Counted from the first letter of the stretch, positions 1-9,427 are shown. The stretch: DNA of 64,000 bases from Algoriphagus aquimarinus (GCF_007997215.1 NZ_VORW01000007.1:113157-177156), one strand, 5' to 3'. Made by a program: numbers and translations. Notes: generated from the letters alone by a model not told the origin.

Positions 1-48
1 TTCCAGTAAAAATGGATTCGTGCGACTTTAGGGATTTCCATTAGAACC

Positions 49-765
49 ATGAACTCAGAGCCAAACTCCCCTGCAATTGTTGAAAAAAAATCTACAAGAG
101 GTTTTATATTAGATAGCCTGTTGCAAGGGTTCTTGATCCTTCTTCCGCTCACTATTATTTTAATACTACTTTCAATCATTTTCAATTTTATTTTCGGGAT
201 TGTTTCTCCTTTGAGTGCGGCTTTAGATCCAGGTTCTGACGATCCGCATTGGCTAGTCAATGTATTTTCACTCGCAATATTTTGCGCTTTTGTATTTTTA
301 ATCGGCGTCTTAGTTCGCAATAAAGTAGGTAAGGTTTATTTCAAAAGCTTTGAAAAAAAATACCTTACCAAAATCCCTCTTTATAATCTTATTCATCAGA
401 CTGTTTATCAGTTTGTAGGTCTGAAAAAGCTTCCTTTTTCGGAAGTTGTACTATTGGATCCTTTTAGGTCTGGTACAATGATGACAGGTTTCATTACAGA
501 CCAAATTAACGGTGATCTCTATACGGTATTTGTTCCAACCGCCCCCAATCCCACCAATGGGAATATTTATCATGTGCCAAAAGAGCTCATTACCTTTCTA
601 AGCGTAAGTACCCAAGATGCCATGCGTACGATCATGGGAATGGGAACTGGAACGGGGAATATGTTGGCAGGGATGGATTTGTCCGAGATACTAACAAAAG
701 GTAGCGAACAGGAGATCAAAAAGAGTAAAATAATGGATGAAAGGATGGACACCATGTCCTCATGA
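49..765 (+). CDS. DUF502 family inner-membrane protein
   Basis: A 238-residue membrane protein of the DUF502 family, whose biochemical role is not established. Two strongly hydrophobic segments are visible at about residues 22-57 and 68-92, followed by a soluble domain of about 140 residues with the family's V..L.PF.SGTM.TGF and TVFVPTAPNPTNG patterns. The acidic and lysine-rich tail is variable. The gene converges on the exporter at 775-1104, with only 9 bases between the stop codons. The ATG at 49 is preceded by only 48 bases of window, so its upstream context cannot be judged. Confidence 0.85.
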   Translation: MNSEPNSPAIVEKKSTRGFILDSLLQGFLILLPLTIILILLSIIFNFIFGIVSPLSAALDPGSDDPHWLVNVFSLAIFCAFVFLIGVLVRNKVGKVYFKSFEKKYLTKIPLYNLIHQTVYQFVGLKKLPFSEVVLLDPFRSGTMMTGFITDQINGDLYTVFVPTAPNPTNGNIYHVPKELITFLSVSTQDAMRTIMGMGTGTGNMLAGMDLSEILTKGSEQEIKKSKIMDERMDTMSS

Positions 766-774
766 GCTAATTAG

Positions 775-1104
775 TCAAGAAGAAGACACGAATTTCAATC
801 CGATAATGGATCCAATCAAAGTGACCAGAAAAAACAGACGCCAGAACTCCGCTGATTCTCTGAAAACAAAAATCCCCACCAATACAGTACCGACTGCACC
901 GATTCCCGTCCATACCGCATAAGCAGTCCCTATGGGAAGGGTTTGAGTTGCTTTGATCAGAAGTAGCATACTGATAGTTAGACAAACTACAAAACCTGCA
1001 TACCATCCGTAGACTGCTATTCCAATAGCATCTTTCGCCTTTCCTAAGCAGGAGGCAAATCCAACTTCAAATAGTCCGCCGATAATGAGTAGTATCCAGT
1101 TCAT
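775..1104 (-). CDS. Small multidrug resistance (SMR) transporter, Gdx/SugE type
   Basis: A 109-residue, four-helix SMR-family exporter. The essential membrane-buried glutamate is present at position 13 (motif GGLFEVGFA). The third and fourth helices carry the pattern YAVWTGIGAVGT, which is typical of the Gdx/SugE branch (guanidinium exporters) rather than EmrE-type multidrug pumps; that substrate assignment is inference from the family. SMR proteins act as antiparallel or parallel dimers that exchange protons for cations. The gene stands alone, convergent with the DUF502 gene. I saw no guanidine-riboswitch-like structure in the 128 bases upstream. Confidence 0.88.
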   Translation of the reverse strand: MNWILLIIGGLFEVGFASCLGKAKDAIGIAVYGWYAGFVVCLTISMLLLIKATQTLPIGTAYAVWTGIGAVGTVLVGIFVFRESAEFWRLFFLVTLIGSIIGLKFVSSS

Positions 1105-1232
1105 AGGGTGTTGGTGATCGTGGTGATTAGTTATACTTTTTGCTTCGAAGGTAATATGGAATCTTCACGAAGGAGGTAATGTCTGATGTCCAATGATGGG
1201 TCATCGGTCATCGTACATCCAACCAAAATTAT

Positions 1233-3095
1233 TTATTTCACAATCAAAATTGGGGTTTTTACTCTGTGCCGCAATTTGTCCACTGTAGTTCCAAAGAGCA
1301 GATCCTTAATCCCTCTGTGGCCATGAGCACCCATGATAAGTAGATCCATGGAATGGGTATTGGCGATTTTTGAAATTTCTGTAGCTGCATTCCCAAAGCC
1401 AATTTCGTGTGAGGCACTGTATCCTAGTGATATCATTTTTTCCTGATAGCGCTTCAGACTTTCTATGTCTAATTGGGTCTCATGATCCAGGGTGTTCGCT
1501 CCTAAATACCTTGCTGCAGCACTTTCTACGATATGAATTAGAGTGTATTGAGCATCTTTTCCGCCTAGTTTAATTGCGTTTTGAATGATCGTCTGGTCGT
1601 TGTCGGCAAAATCAATAGCGATACCTATATGTTGATATATTATTGGTGTTCCTTCTTCAAAATCAAGTGCTTTTCCATGCGGAATCAAGCGTTTTTTCTG
1701 TTCAGCATTCTTTAGCATAGGATGGACAAAAATATAAACCAGCAAGGCAAAGCAGGCTAAAATTATCGGAATCACGATAGTATAAATGTAGACTGTATGA
1801 TCCCCGGCTTCGGCAAGCCAGCCTTGAATCTCATTGATTACCAGCTGTACATTCAGGAATACTATAATTACAGCGCTGCTCCAAGCTAGAATTTTCACCC
1901 AAAGCTTGATAGTAAAGGCTTTCATAAGCTTCTTGTCCGAATTGAAATGAATTAATGGAATCACAGCAAAGCCAAGCTGAAGACTCAACACAACCTGACT
2001 CAACACCAGTAATTTTCCAAGTGCAACTTCTCCAAAGTAAATGATGGTAATCATTGCTGGGATGATCGCAATAAATCTGGTAATCATTCTCCGAACCCAG
2101 GGCTGTATCCGGATATTTAGATGTCCCTCCATTACTATTTGTCCTGCCAATGTCCCTGTGATGGTAGAGCTTTGGCCTGCCGCAATCAGAGCGATTGCAA
2201 AGAATGTAGGAGCGATACTTCCGAAGAGATTTTCCAGCAACTTGGAAGCGTCTTGTATTTCTGCCACATCGAAATAGCCATTCACATGAAAAGCAGCTGC
2301 TGCCAAAATTAAGATTGCAGCATTTACGAAAAAAGCAAGATTTAGCGCAATAGCAGAGTCTATGAAATTAAATTTGATAGCATTTTTGATCCCCTTGTGA
2401 GTAGGGCTGATTTTTCGGGTTTGTACCAAAGAGGAGTGTAGGTACAGGTTATGAGGCATCACAGTCGCCCCAATTATCCCAATGGCGATGTATAGTGCAT
2501 TTCCACTAAGAGCGGAAGGAGCCAAACCTTGAACTACATCACTATATACAGGTCCTACGATAAACATCTCTACTAAAAATGAAAGGCCAATAATAGATAC
2601 CAAGGACACGATGAATAACTCCATCGTCCGCATGCCTTTGTTTAGTAGAAAGAGTAAAAGCAATGTATCTACAGCAGTTACACCCACTCCCCAGATTAGC
2701 GGTAGGTCAAAAAGTAGGTTTAATCCTATAGCCATCCCTACAATTTCTGCAAGGTCACAAGCAGCAATAGCTATTTCTGCCAAGATATACAGTGGAATAT
2801 TAGCCCATTTGGGATAGGCATTCTTTGAAGCCTGAGCGAGATCTAGCTTAGCTACCACGCCCAATCTAGCACTGAGCGACTGAAGTAGCAGCGCAATAAG
2901 ATTTGACATCAATAGCACCCAAAGCAGCTGGTATCCAAATTCCGACCCGCCAGCCAAGTCAGTAGCCCAATTGCCTGGATCCATATAACCAACGCTTACT
3001 AGATAGGCTGGGCCAAAAAAAGCAAAAATCTTCCTCCAACCTTTCTTATTGGTTTGCACAGAGCCATGTACTTCACTTAGGGATTCTGAACTCAC
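1233..3095 (-). CDS. mntH: NRAMP-type Mn2+/Fe2+ transporter fused to a C-terminal UspA domain
   Basis: A 620-residue divalent-metal transporter. Residues about 25-455 form the NRAMP domain with the metal-binding motifs DPGN (helix 1, MDPGNWATDL) and MPHN (helix 6, TVMPHNLYLHS). Residues about 485-620 form a universal stress protein domain ending in GAHGHRGIKDLLFGTT, which fits the G-2x-G-9x-G(S/T) ATP-binding pattern of UspA. MntH alone is about 410-440 residues, so the tail is a true fusion; nucleotide-dependent control of transport is an inference. It lies 49 bases downstream of rnhB on the same strand and may share its transcript. Confidence 0.92.
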   Translation of the reverse strand: MSSESLSEVHGSVQTNKKGWRKIFAFFGPAYLVSVGYMDPGNWATDLAGGSEFGYQLLWVLLMSNLIALLLQSLSARLGVVAKLDLAQASKNAYPKWANIPLYILAEIAIAACDLAEIVGMAIGLNLLFDLPLIWGVGVTAVDTLLLLFLLNKGMRTMELFIVSLVSIIGLSFLVEMFIVGPVYSDVVQGLAPSALSGNALYIAIGIIGATVMPHNLYLHSSLVQTRKISPTHKGIKNAIKFNFIDSAIALNLAFFVNAAILILAAAAFHVNGYFDVAEIQDASKLLENLFGSIAPTFFAIALIAAGQSSTITGTLAGQIVMEGHLNIRIQPWVRRMITRFIAIIPAMITIIYFGEVALGKLLVLSQVVLSLQLGFAVIPLIHFNSDKKLMKAFTIKLWVKILAWSSAVIIVFLNVQLVINEIQGWLAEAGDHTVYIYTIVIPIILACFALLVYIFVHPMLKNAEQKKRLIPHGKALDFEEGTPIIYQHIGIAIDFADNDQTIIQNAIKLGGKDAQYTLIHIVESAAARYLGANTLDHETQLDIESLKRYQEKMISLGYSASHEIGFGNAATEISKIANTHSMDLLIMGAHGHRGIKDLLFGTTVDKLRHRVKTPILIVK

Positions 3096-3144
3096 GATCT
3101 TTGGAGTTTAGGTTGAAAAGATTTGAGAGATAAACCTAGCATTA

Positions 3145-3747
3145 TTACAAGTCTAACACTATTTGCTCTTTCAGTAATCTAAAGCTCGTTCTATGCCAAA
3201 TGCAGGCACCATGAGTTTCGATTCCACTTCTATGCGCTTTGGTAGGATAGCCTGCATTTCGTTCCCATGCATAATGGGGGAATTTTTCAGCAAGCTTTTC
3301 CATGAAGTGGTCTCTATGAACTTTGGCTAGGATGGAAGCTGCAGCGATGTTGGCATATTTTCCATCACCCTTGATCACACAGGTATGTGGGATGGTCAGC
3401 TGAGATCTCCAGCGATTGCCGTCGATCAGCAGATGCTCGGGTAGAATTTTTAGTCCTTGAACGGCTCTAGTCATAGCCAGAAAAGAAGCATTGAGAATAT
3501 TGATTTTGTCAATTTCCGCTACACTTGCTTCTGCTATTTGCCATGCAAGGGCTTTGTCTTTGATCTCTTCGATCAGATCTTCCCGCTGTCTTTTACTAAG
3601 CTTTTTGGAATCATTGATCCATTGATTGGAATAATCACCGGGCAAAATCACTGCTGCCGCTACCACTGGGCCAGCCAGACATCCCCGGCCGACTTCATCA
3701 CATCCTGCTTCTATTCGATTAGCTTCTAAAAAGGGTTTTAGAATCAT
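3145..3747 (-). CDS. rnhB: Ribonuclease HII
   Basis: A 200-residue RNase HII, which removes ribonucleotides and RNA primers from RNA-DNA hybrids. The N-terminal active-site block AGCDEVGRGCLAGPVVAAAV (first catalytic Asp and Glu) is intact, and LLIDGN and SILAKVHRD supply the other conserved residues; the C-terminal AWERNAGYPTKAH block is also typical. The length matches the family. Its ATG lies 29 bases inside the end of the upstream glucosidase gene on the same strand, suggesting translational coupling. Confidence 0.96.
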   Translation of the reverse strand: MILKPFLEANRIEAGCDEVGRGCLAGPVVAAAVILPGDYSNQWINDSKKLSKRQREDLIEEIKDKALAWQIAEASVAEIDKINILNASFLAMTRAVQGLKILPEHLLIDGNRWRSQLTIPHTCVIKGDGKYANIAAASILAKVHRDHFMEKLAEKFPHYAWERNAGYPTKAHRSGIETHGACIWHRTSFRLLKEQIVLDL

Positions 3748-6391
3748 GATCTTTATCTTCTCTGATTTTGTAATACTTGTGAATCATCTCTGCTACTAAT
3801 CCTGTCCAGCCTGTCTGATGAGATGCTCCTAGCCCTAAGCCGCTATCTCCATGAAAGTATTCATAAAATAGAATGTGATCCTTGAAATGTGGATCTGTCT
3901 GGAATTTAGAGTTTTTGCCAAATACCGGGCGTTCTCCATTTTCATCCTTCATGAATATGCGCATGCAGCGCATAGAAAGCTCCTTTGCGATAATATCCAT
4001 AGTCATGTATTTACCAGAGCCTGTTGGATATTCAATAGAGAAATCTCCTCCATAATAGAAATCAAATTTCTTTAGCGACTCTATAAGCAGGAAGTTGATC
4101 GGGAACCAAATCGGTCCTCTCCAGTTGGAATTACCTCCAAACATTACTGTGTCCGATTCTCCTGGGGTATATTTAACGGATAGCGTTTCTCCACCAATTT
4201 TCATGGAGTAAGGATTCTCCTCATGGTATTTGGAAAGCGACCTGATACCGTAGTCACTTAGGAATTCATCAGAATCCAACATTTTTTGCAAGACGCTTTT
4301 CATTCTATGTCCTCTCAATAGGGAGAATAATCTGCGCTTGTCATAGCCCGGTTGGATCCAGCTAGACACTAAAGCTGCCAATTTTGGTTTTTCCCGGAGG
4401 AAAAAGTCCAATCGTTTTTTGAACTCAGGAAGATTTGCAAATAGATCTTCTCGTATCGGCTCCACTGCGAAAAGCGGGATCAAGCCTACGATAGATCTAA
4501 CTTTCATTTTACGTGGCTCTTTTCCAGGAATATGGAATACGTCGTAGAAGAAATTATCCTCATCATCCCACAATGAAATATGTTCGTCAGAGATATTGCT
4601 CATGGCTCCGGCGATGTAAAGAAAGTGCTCTAAAAATTTGGTCGCGGTGAATTGATAGACCTTGTTGAATTCGCAGAGATCAAGGGAAATTCTCAATAGA
4701 TTTAAAGAGAACATCGCCATCCAAGAAGTAGCATCTGCCTGTTCTAGTTTGCCGTGATATTTCTGGGCATGACTTCTATCAAATACCGAAATGTTATCCA
4801 GACCAAGGAATCCGCCTTCAAAGATGTTTTTGCCATCACTATCTTTTTGATTGACCCACCAAGTGAAGTTGAGCATCAGCTTGTGTAGGCATCTTTCAAG
4901 AAACTCATGATCACCAACGCCATTATTAGCTTTTTTATCTATCTGATAAACACGCTGTACGGCATAGGCATGCACGGGTGGATTCACATCGGAGAAATTC
5001 CATTCGTATGCTGGGATCTGTCCATTTGGATGCATATACCACTCATTGAGCATGAGGATAAGTTGATTTTTAGCAAATTCCGGATCTATCCTTGCGATGG
5101 GAATGGTGTGAAAAGCGAGATCCCAGGCGGCATACCACGGGTATTCCCACTTGTCTGGCATGGAAATGATGTCGTAATTCTGCAAATGTCGCCAATCACT
5201 ATTTCTACCTTTTTTCCTTGCTACTGGTGGTACATATCGACCTGGATCTCCTTCCAGCCATCGTTCTACATCGTAATAGTAGAACTGTTTAGACCACATC
5301 ATTCCTCCATATGCCTGACGCTGGATATTTACTAGATCAGGATCTGTTACTCTTTCTTGAAGGTTTGAGTAAAATTCATCCGCCTCTTTTTTGCGCTGCT
5401 CTAGGCAGGTATCGCAGATTTCAAGCGGGTTTTCTTGTGTCTGGTGCTGAAGTCTAAGTTTTACCTGTCTGCTTTCGCCAGCAGGAATGGTGATTTCATA
5501 GATAGCAGCTGCTTTGGTTCCTTTATTTGCAGGGTTGAGGTGCTTTGTGTCACCTTGAACTACAAAGTCGTTGATCGCATCCTTGAGGAATTTCTTCTCG
5601 TTTCCTATACCGTAAATCCGCTCCCGATTAGTTTCATTGTCGCAAAATTTCAGATCTGGACTTCCGTCAAATGTGATAGAATAGTTACCTGACTTTGGAT
5701 TGAAAGCTTTAATTGTATTATCACCTGATTTGGAAAGCTTTGGCATAAAAGGCTCATGTCCTGTATACCATGTTTTGCGAAACCAAAAAGTAGGCATTAC
5801 CCAAATTTTTGATTCCTCAGGGCCACGGTTATGAATCGTCGCTACTGCAATGATGTCTTCCGCATCTTGCTTGGCATATTCGATGAAGATGTCAAAGTAT
5901 TTGTCTTCGTCGAAAAGCCCAGTATCGATCAATTCATACTCAGCATCAGTTTTGCCTCTTTTCGTGTTTTCTTCTAAAAGTTCCTTATAAGGAAATTCGG
6001 CTTGAGGATACTTGTATAGCATCTTCATGTAACTGTGAGTAGGAGTGGAGTCTAGGTAATAATAGATTTCCTTTACGTCCTCGCCATGATTTCCCTGATT
6101 TCCAGTCAAGCCGTATAAGCGTTCTTTTATGAATGGATCTTTTCCATTCCAAAATGCCCAAGCCAAGCAAAATTTTTGCTTATGATCTGAAATCCCACCT
6201 ATTCCTTCTTCACCCCATCGGTACGCCTTACTTCGAGCGTCATCGTGGGTGACATTTTCCCAAGCTGAGCCATCGGGACTATAGTCTTCACGCACTGTTC
6301 CCCATTGTCTTTCGGTGAGGTAAGGCCCCCATTTCTTCCAATGTTTGGTAAAGTTCCTATCTTCTTGTAATCGTATATTTTCAGCTGACAT
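3719..6391 (-). CDS. GH63-like (MGH1-type) glucosidase
   Basis: About 890 residues, a member of the bacterial glucosidase / MGH1-like group related to glycoside hydrolase family 63. The hallmarks are the block YPWYAAWDLAFHTIPIARID (the Asp near residue 424 is the probable general acid), SNWRGPIWFPINFLLIESL, and the C-terminal FYEYFHGDSG with a candidate general-base Glu. No signal peptide is visible, so a cytoplasmic enzyme acting on a small alpha-glucoside is likely; the substrate is unknown. I chose the ATG at 6391; an in-frame TTG at 6427 would add 12 residues. The stop lies inside rnhB, the next gene. Confidence 0.82.
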   Translation of the reverse strand: MSAENIRLQEDRNFTKHWKKWGPYLTERQWGTVREDYSPDGSAWENVTHDDARSKAYRWGEEGIGGISDHKQKFCLAWAFWNGKDPFIKERLYGLTGNQGNHGEDVKEIYYYLDSTPTHSYMKMLYKYPQAEFPYKELLEENTKRGKTDAEYELIDTGLFDEDKYFDIFIEYAKQDAEDIIAVATIHNRGPEESKIWVMPTFWFRKTWYTGHEPFMPKLSKSGDNTIKAFNPKSGNYSITFDGSPDLKFCDNETNRERIYGIGNEKKFLKDAINDFVVQGDTKHLNPANKGTKAAAIYEITIPAGESRQVKLRLQHQTQENPLEICDTCLEQRKKEADEFYSNLQERVTDPDLVNIQRQAYGGMMWSKQFYYYDVERWLEGDPGRYVPPVARKKGRNSDWRHLQNYDIISMPDKWEYPWYAAWDLAFHTIPIARIDPEFAKNQLILMLNEWYMHPNGQIPAYEWNFSDVNPPVHAYAVQRVYQIDKKANNGVGDHEFLERCLHKLMLNFTWWVNQKDSDGKNIFEGGFLGLDNISVFDRSHAQKYHGKLEQADATSWMAMFSLNLLRISLDLCEFNKVYQFTATKFLEHFLYIAGAMSNISDEHISLWDDEDNFFYDVFHIPGKEPRKMKVRSIVGLIPLFAVEPIREDLFANLPEFKKRLDFFLREKPKLAALVSSWIQPGYDKRRLFSLLRGHRMKSVLQKMLDSDEFLSDYGIRSLSKYHEENPYSMKIGGETLSVKYTPGESDTVMFGGNSNWRGPIWFPINFLLIESLKKFDFYYGGDFSIEYPTGSGKYMTMDIIAKELSMRCMRIFMKDENGERPVFGKNSKFQTDPHFKDHILFYEYFHGDSGLGLGASHQTGWTGLVAEMIHKYYKIREDKDHDSKTLFRS

Positions 6392-6640
6392 GTATAATCT
6401 CTCTAGGGCATTCTCCGAAATTATCAATTTCTATTAATTATAGCTTGATAAACCGAAATCCGTTTAGGAATTGTATAGTTATTTTTTGGAACTGTTAATC
6501 AAACATGCTTTTTGTTCAATTGTTGACTATTCTGGAAATCAGATGTTTTTACTCTTAAGTATAATTTTTTCTACCCATTCTAATGACTTTTTGTACAGCT
6601 CCAGAATGGTAATTCACAGAAATTAACTTTAAAATTTTAC

Positions 6641-6654
6641 TCTACACTTGTAGA
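6641..6654. promoter_or_regulatory. Predicted BlaI operator, copy 1
   Basis: The sequence TCTACACTTGTAGA is a perfect 6+6 palindrome with a 2-base centre. It contains the TACA-N2-TGTA core recognised by BlaI/MecI-family repressors and lies 48 bases before the blaI start codon. Confidence 0.8.
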
Positions 6655-6667
6655 TGAAATTTATTGT

Positions 6668-6681
6668 TCTACATTTGTAGA
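6668..6681. promoter_or_regulatory. Predicted BlaI operator, copy 2
   Basis: The sequence TCTACATTTGTAGA has the same perfect arms as copy 1 and ends 20 bases before blaI. The centre-to-centre distance of 27 bases fits two repressor dimers on the promoter. The position next to its own gene predicts autoregulation. Confidence 0.8.
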
Positions 6682-6701
6682 TGTAATTTAATCCAAAGGT
6701 A

Positions 6702-7070
6702 ATGAAACTATCCCGATCTGAGGAAGAACTAATGAATCATTTGTGGAAGCTGAAGCGAGCTTTTATGAAGGATTTGATGGATGCTTATCCTGATCCAAAA
6801 CCTGCCTCTACCACTATCTCTACATTATTGAAGAGAATGCAGGATAAGGAATTTGTGGGCTATGAGGCTAGTGGGAAGTTACGCCAATACTATCCTTTAG
6901 TTACAAAAGAAAGTTATTTTTCTAAGCACTTGAAAGGCTTGATCAAAAACTTCTTTAACGATTCGCCAGCACAGTTTGCGTCTTTTTTTACCAAAAAGAC
7001 CGAGCTCTCCGAAGAGGAGCTAATCCATCTGAAAAGTATTATTGATGACCAGCTAAATCAGAAGAAATGA
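6702..7070 (+). CDS. BlaI/MecI/CopY family transcriptional repressor
   Basis: A 122-residue winged-helix repressor. The N-terminal 75 residues match the family (LSRSEEELMNHLWKL ... PKPASTTISTLLKRMQDKEFVGYE), including the recognition helix and wing. The C-terminal helical region (about 80-122) is the usual dimerisation segment, where BlaI proteins are cleaved during induction. Two palindromic operators sit immediately upstream. The stop overlaps the start of the membrane protease gene by 4 bases, giving a coupled two-gene operon. No beta-lactamase gene is near, so the regulon is probably something other than, or beyond, beta-lactam resistance. Confidence 0.92.
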   Translation: MKLSRSEEELMNHLWKLKRAFMKDLMDAYPDPKPASTTISTLLKRMQDKEFVGYEASGKLRQYYPLVTKESYFSKHLKGLIKNFFNDSPAQFASFFTKKTELSEEELIHLKSIIDDQLNQKK

Positions 7071-9427
7071 TCTCTTATCTAATCAAAGCCATAGCCTGCT
7101 TGCTTATTCTACTCCTTGCGCATCGATTGCTGCTGCAGCGAGAAGCGATGCATAGATTCAATAGATTTTTTCTACTTTTTTCTGTGGTTGTGTCCTTTCT
7201 GATTCCACTACTTACTATTGAAGTTGCTCAGGAAATAGTAGCCACTCCAGTCGAAGTGAATTCTGAGCCTGTTTACTTTGAAGCGGCAAGTCAGGACTAT
7301 AATCAAGAGCAGGTATTCACTGCAGTTCCGGAATCTCAATTTAATTGGGAATACCTGTTAATTGGTATCTATGGGCTGATTGTACTTATCTTTTTGTATC
7401 GCTTTGTACGGAACATCAAGATTCTGTTCAATCAAATTCAGCGAAACATTAAGATCAATTATCGTGGGCAAACTTTGGTTTTACTGAAAGAAGATTCCCT
7501 TCCTTTTTCCTTTCTCAAATACATTTTCGTGGCGGAAGCAGATCTGGAAAATGGGAAATTTACAGATGCTGTTTTTGCACATGAGTGCACACATATAGAA
7601 GAGAAACACAGTTGGGACAATCTATTTATTGAGGCATTACTTGTACCGTTTTGGTTTCATCCAGGATTGCATTGGGCGAAGGCAAGTATCAAGCTCAATC
7701 ATGAATTTATAGCTGATGAAGTTGCTTTGCGCAGCACTCCACTGGAGAAATACGAGAGTCAATTACTAGCCATGATGCTTTCAAACCAAAAGTATGGATT
7801 GGTCAGTAGTTTGAATTTTTCATTAACCAAAAAACGATTTGAAATGATGAAGAAAAAATCAATGAGTTCACAAAGTTGGATCAAGCTTTTGGTCTTGGTT
7901 CCTGTGGTAGGAGTATTAGTCTATTTTTTCAGTGAAAAAGTAGCAGCAAAAGTGGATAGCGATATCATAGGTGAGGTATATGTAAATGCTTCACATGCAG
8001 TTGAAGTTGATTTTGACCTCACGCTTGAACTGAAGCCTAATGGTGTTTATATATCAAAAGGTGAAGAATATAGTATTGAGGAAGTAAAAGACCTTATAGA
8101 AAAGACTGAGCCAGTAGATAATCACCTTACCATTAATTTAATTACCGGACCTGAGGTTTCAATGGGTGAATTGAGTGATTTTCAGGCAATGTTAAGAGAT
8201 CTAGATATCCGAAGAATTTATTATTATGGGGCTGAAAATCAAGAAAGTAAGGGTGGTGAAGAAGATAAGTATCAGGATGTAACCCAAGATCAATTACCTA
8301 AACTTACAGCCGAACAAATTGAAGAGAAAGAAAAGTATTATAGAAATGCTTCATTTTTTGTTGAGAATGAAGCGGGGGACTTAATCGCTAAAACTTATAG
8401 TGAGCTATCAGAATTCGAAAAATCACATTTGATGCCCGTCACAGAAGCACCTTCTAAGAAACAACCAAGCAGTAGTGATTTTGAAGCTTGGAAGCAGGCT
8501 GATGACTTTGCCCTTTGGTTGGATGGTAAGGTTATTCCTAATTCTCAACTAGAGAATATGAGTACTTCAGATGTCGTTTTTTTCTTTAACAGTTTTGTAC
8601 ATCTAAATGCCCGTTCAGAGCGTTTCCCACAGGAGCATCAAGTTCATCTGTATAGCAATGAGGCTTATGAAAATGCTTATGGAGCAAAATCCGGAAAAGG
8701 AAATCTGTTGGATAAGGATGATAAATTTTACATTTATCCAAAAGACAATAGAGTAAATTTTGGCAAGCCCCAGGTGAAAAAAGAAAAGGATCCTGTGGCA
8801 GATCAGAAAGAAGAAACTTCATCCAAATGGCCTCCTGCAGTAAGAGCTAATAAAATACAGGAACATCTTCAAGCTTACAAAGATGCTATGTCGATCTACG
8901 AAGAGCTTCGAAACCAAGCTCCGCATTTTGTAAAGAGAGGTAAAGTAGAACAGGACAAGCTAACTGAAATGTTTTCCGATTTGGGAAGTATGTATTCTCA
9001 AATATCATTTAATGACAAACCAAAATTTAGCCCACCTGCGCATCCTTATGCGCCATATATAAAGCTGGCGTCAAAAGGGGAAACTTATTATAAGCTTAAG
9101 AAAGACTTGACAGCTGAAGAACTCAGTCAATTGCCTACACCACCTACTCAAAGAGAGCAAGTAGTAGCATATAAAAAACTCTTTCTTCAATACGAGCTAA
9201 AGCGAAACGAAGGTAGAAATGATGCAAATAAATCTGCTGAGGAGCGCCAAACGATGTTTCAAATGTATAATGAGCTGCAGGTTAAGTTTCTAGCTATGGA
9301 TGCTCCGGAGAGAAGACAAGTGAAAATGGTCAATTTCCCGTACTACCGCGTGGAGGAAAATGGAGCGTTTGTATTTAAGGCGGTAAGTGAGCTTAGCCCA
9401 GAGCAAAAAGCTTTAAATAATTGCTAG
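7067..9427 (+). CDS. BlaR1-like M56 family membrane metallopeptidase with long repeated C-terminal region
   Basis: A 786-residue M56 protease. Helices near residues 1-20, 30-52 and 98-115 lead to the zinc site HECTH (H172-E173-x-x-H176) and the downstream HEFIADE (about 212), then a final helix near 270-290 anchors the protein. It should cleave the BlaI-type repressor upon a signal. Classical BlaR1 has a penicillin-binding sensor domain; here the roughly 490-residue extracytoplasmic part shows none of its SxxK / KTG motifs that I can see. Instead the last 180 residues contain a diverged tandem duplication (AYKDAMSIYEEL... and AYKKLFLQYELK...). The inducing ligand is unknown. Confidence 0.88.
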   Translation: MISYLIKAIACLLILLLAHRLLLQREAMHRFNRFFLLFSVVVSFLIPLLTIEVAQEIVATPVEVNSEPVYFEAASQDYNQEQVFTAVPESQFNWEYLLIGIYGLIVLIFLYRFVRNIKILFNQIQRNIKINYRGQTLVLLKEDSLPFSFLKYIFVAEADLENGKFTDAVFAHECTHIEEKHSWDNLFIEALLVPFWFHPGLHWAKASIKLNHEFIADEVALRSTPLEKYESQLLAMMLSNQKYGLVSSLNFSLTKKRFEMMKKKSMSSQSWIKLLVLVPVVGVLVYFFSEKVAAKVDSDIIGEVYVNASHAVEVDFDLTLELKPNGVYISKGEEYSIEEVKDLIEKTEPVDNHLTINLITGPEVSMGELSDFQAMLRDLDIRRIYYYGAENQESKGGEEDKYQDVTQDQLPKLTAEQIEEKEKYYRNASFFVENEAGDLIAKTYSELSEFEKSHLMPVTEAPSKKQPSSSDFEAWKQADDFALWLDGKVIPNSQLENMSTSDVVFFFNSFVHLNARSERFPQEHQVHLYSNEAYENAYGAKSGKGNLLDKDDKFYIYPKDNRVNFGKPQVKKEKDPVADQKEETSSKWPPAVRANKIQEHLQAYKDAMSIYEELRNQAPHFVKRGKVEQDKLTEMFSDLGSMYSQISFNDKPKFSPPAHPYAPYIKLASKGETYYKLKKDLTAEELSQLPTPPTQREQVVAYKKLFLQYELKRNEGRNDANKSAEERQTMFQMYNELQVKFLAMDAPERRQVKMVNFPYYRVEENGAFVFKAVSELSPEQKALNNC

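Larger units (their letters stand above)
6392..6701. promoter_or_regulatory. Divergent intergenic promoter region: glucosidase / blaI
   Basis: AT-rich gap of about 310 bases between the leftward glucosidase and rightward blaI genes. The right end holds the two BlaI-type palindromes listed separately. Further left is a 7-base inverted repeat (6575-6581 with 6603-6609, CCATTCT / AGAATGG) with a 21-base loop and no T-tract. I see no convincing Bacteroidota -33/-7 pair by eye. Confidence 0.5.

Noticed and set aside
1105..1232. Guanidine riboswitch before the Gdx-like gene
   Set aside because: I could not find the paired stems or conserved ACG(R) loops in the 128-base leader.
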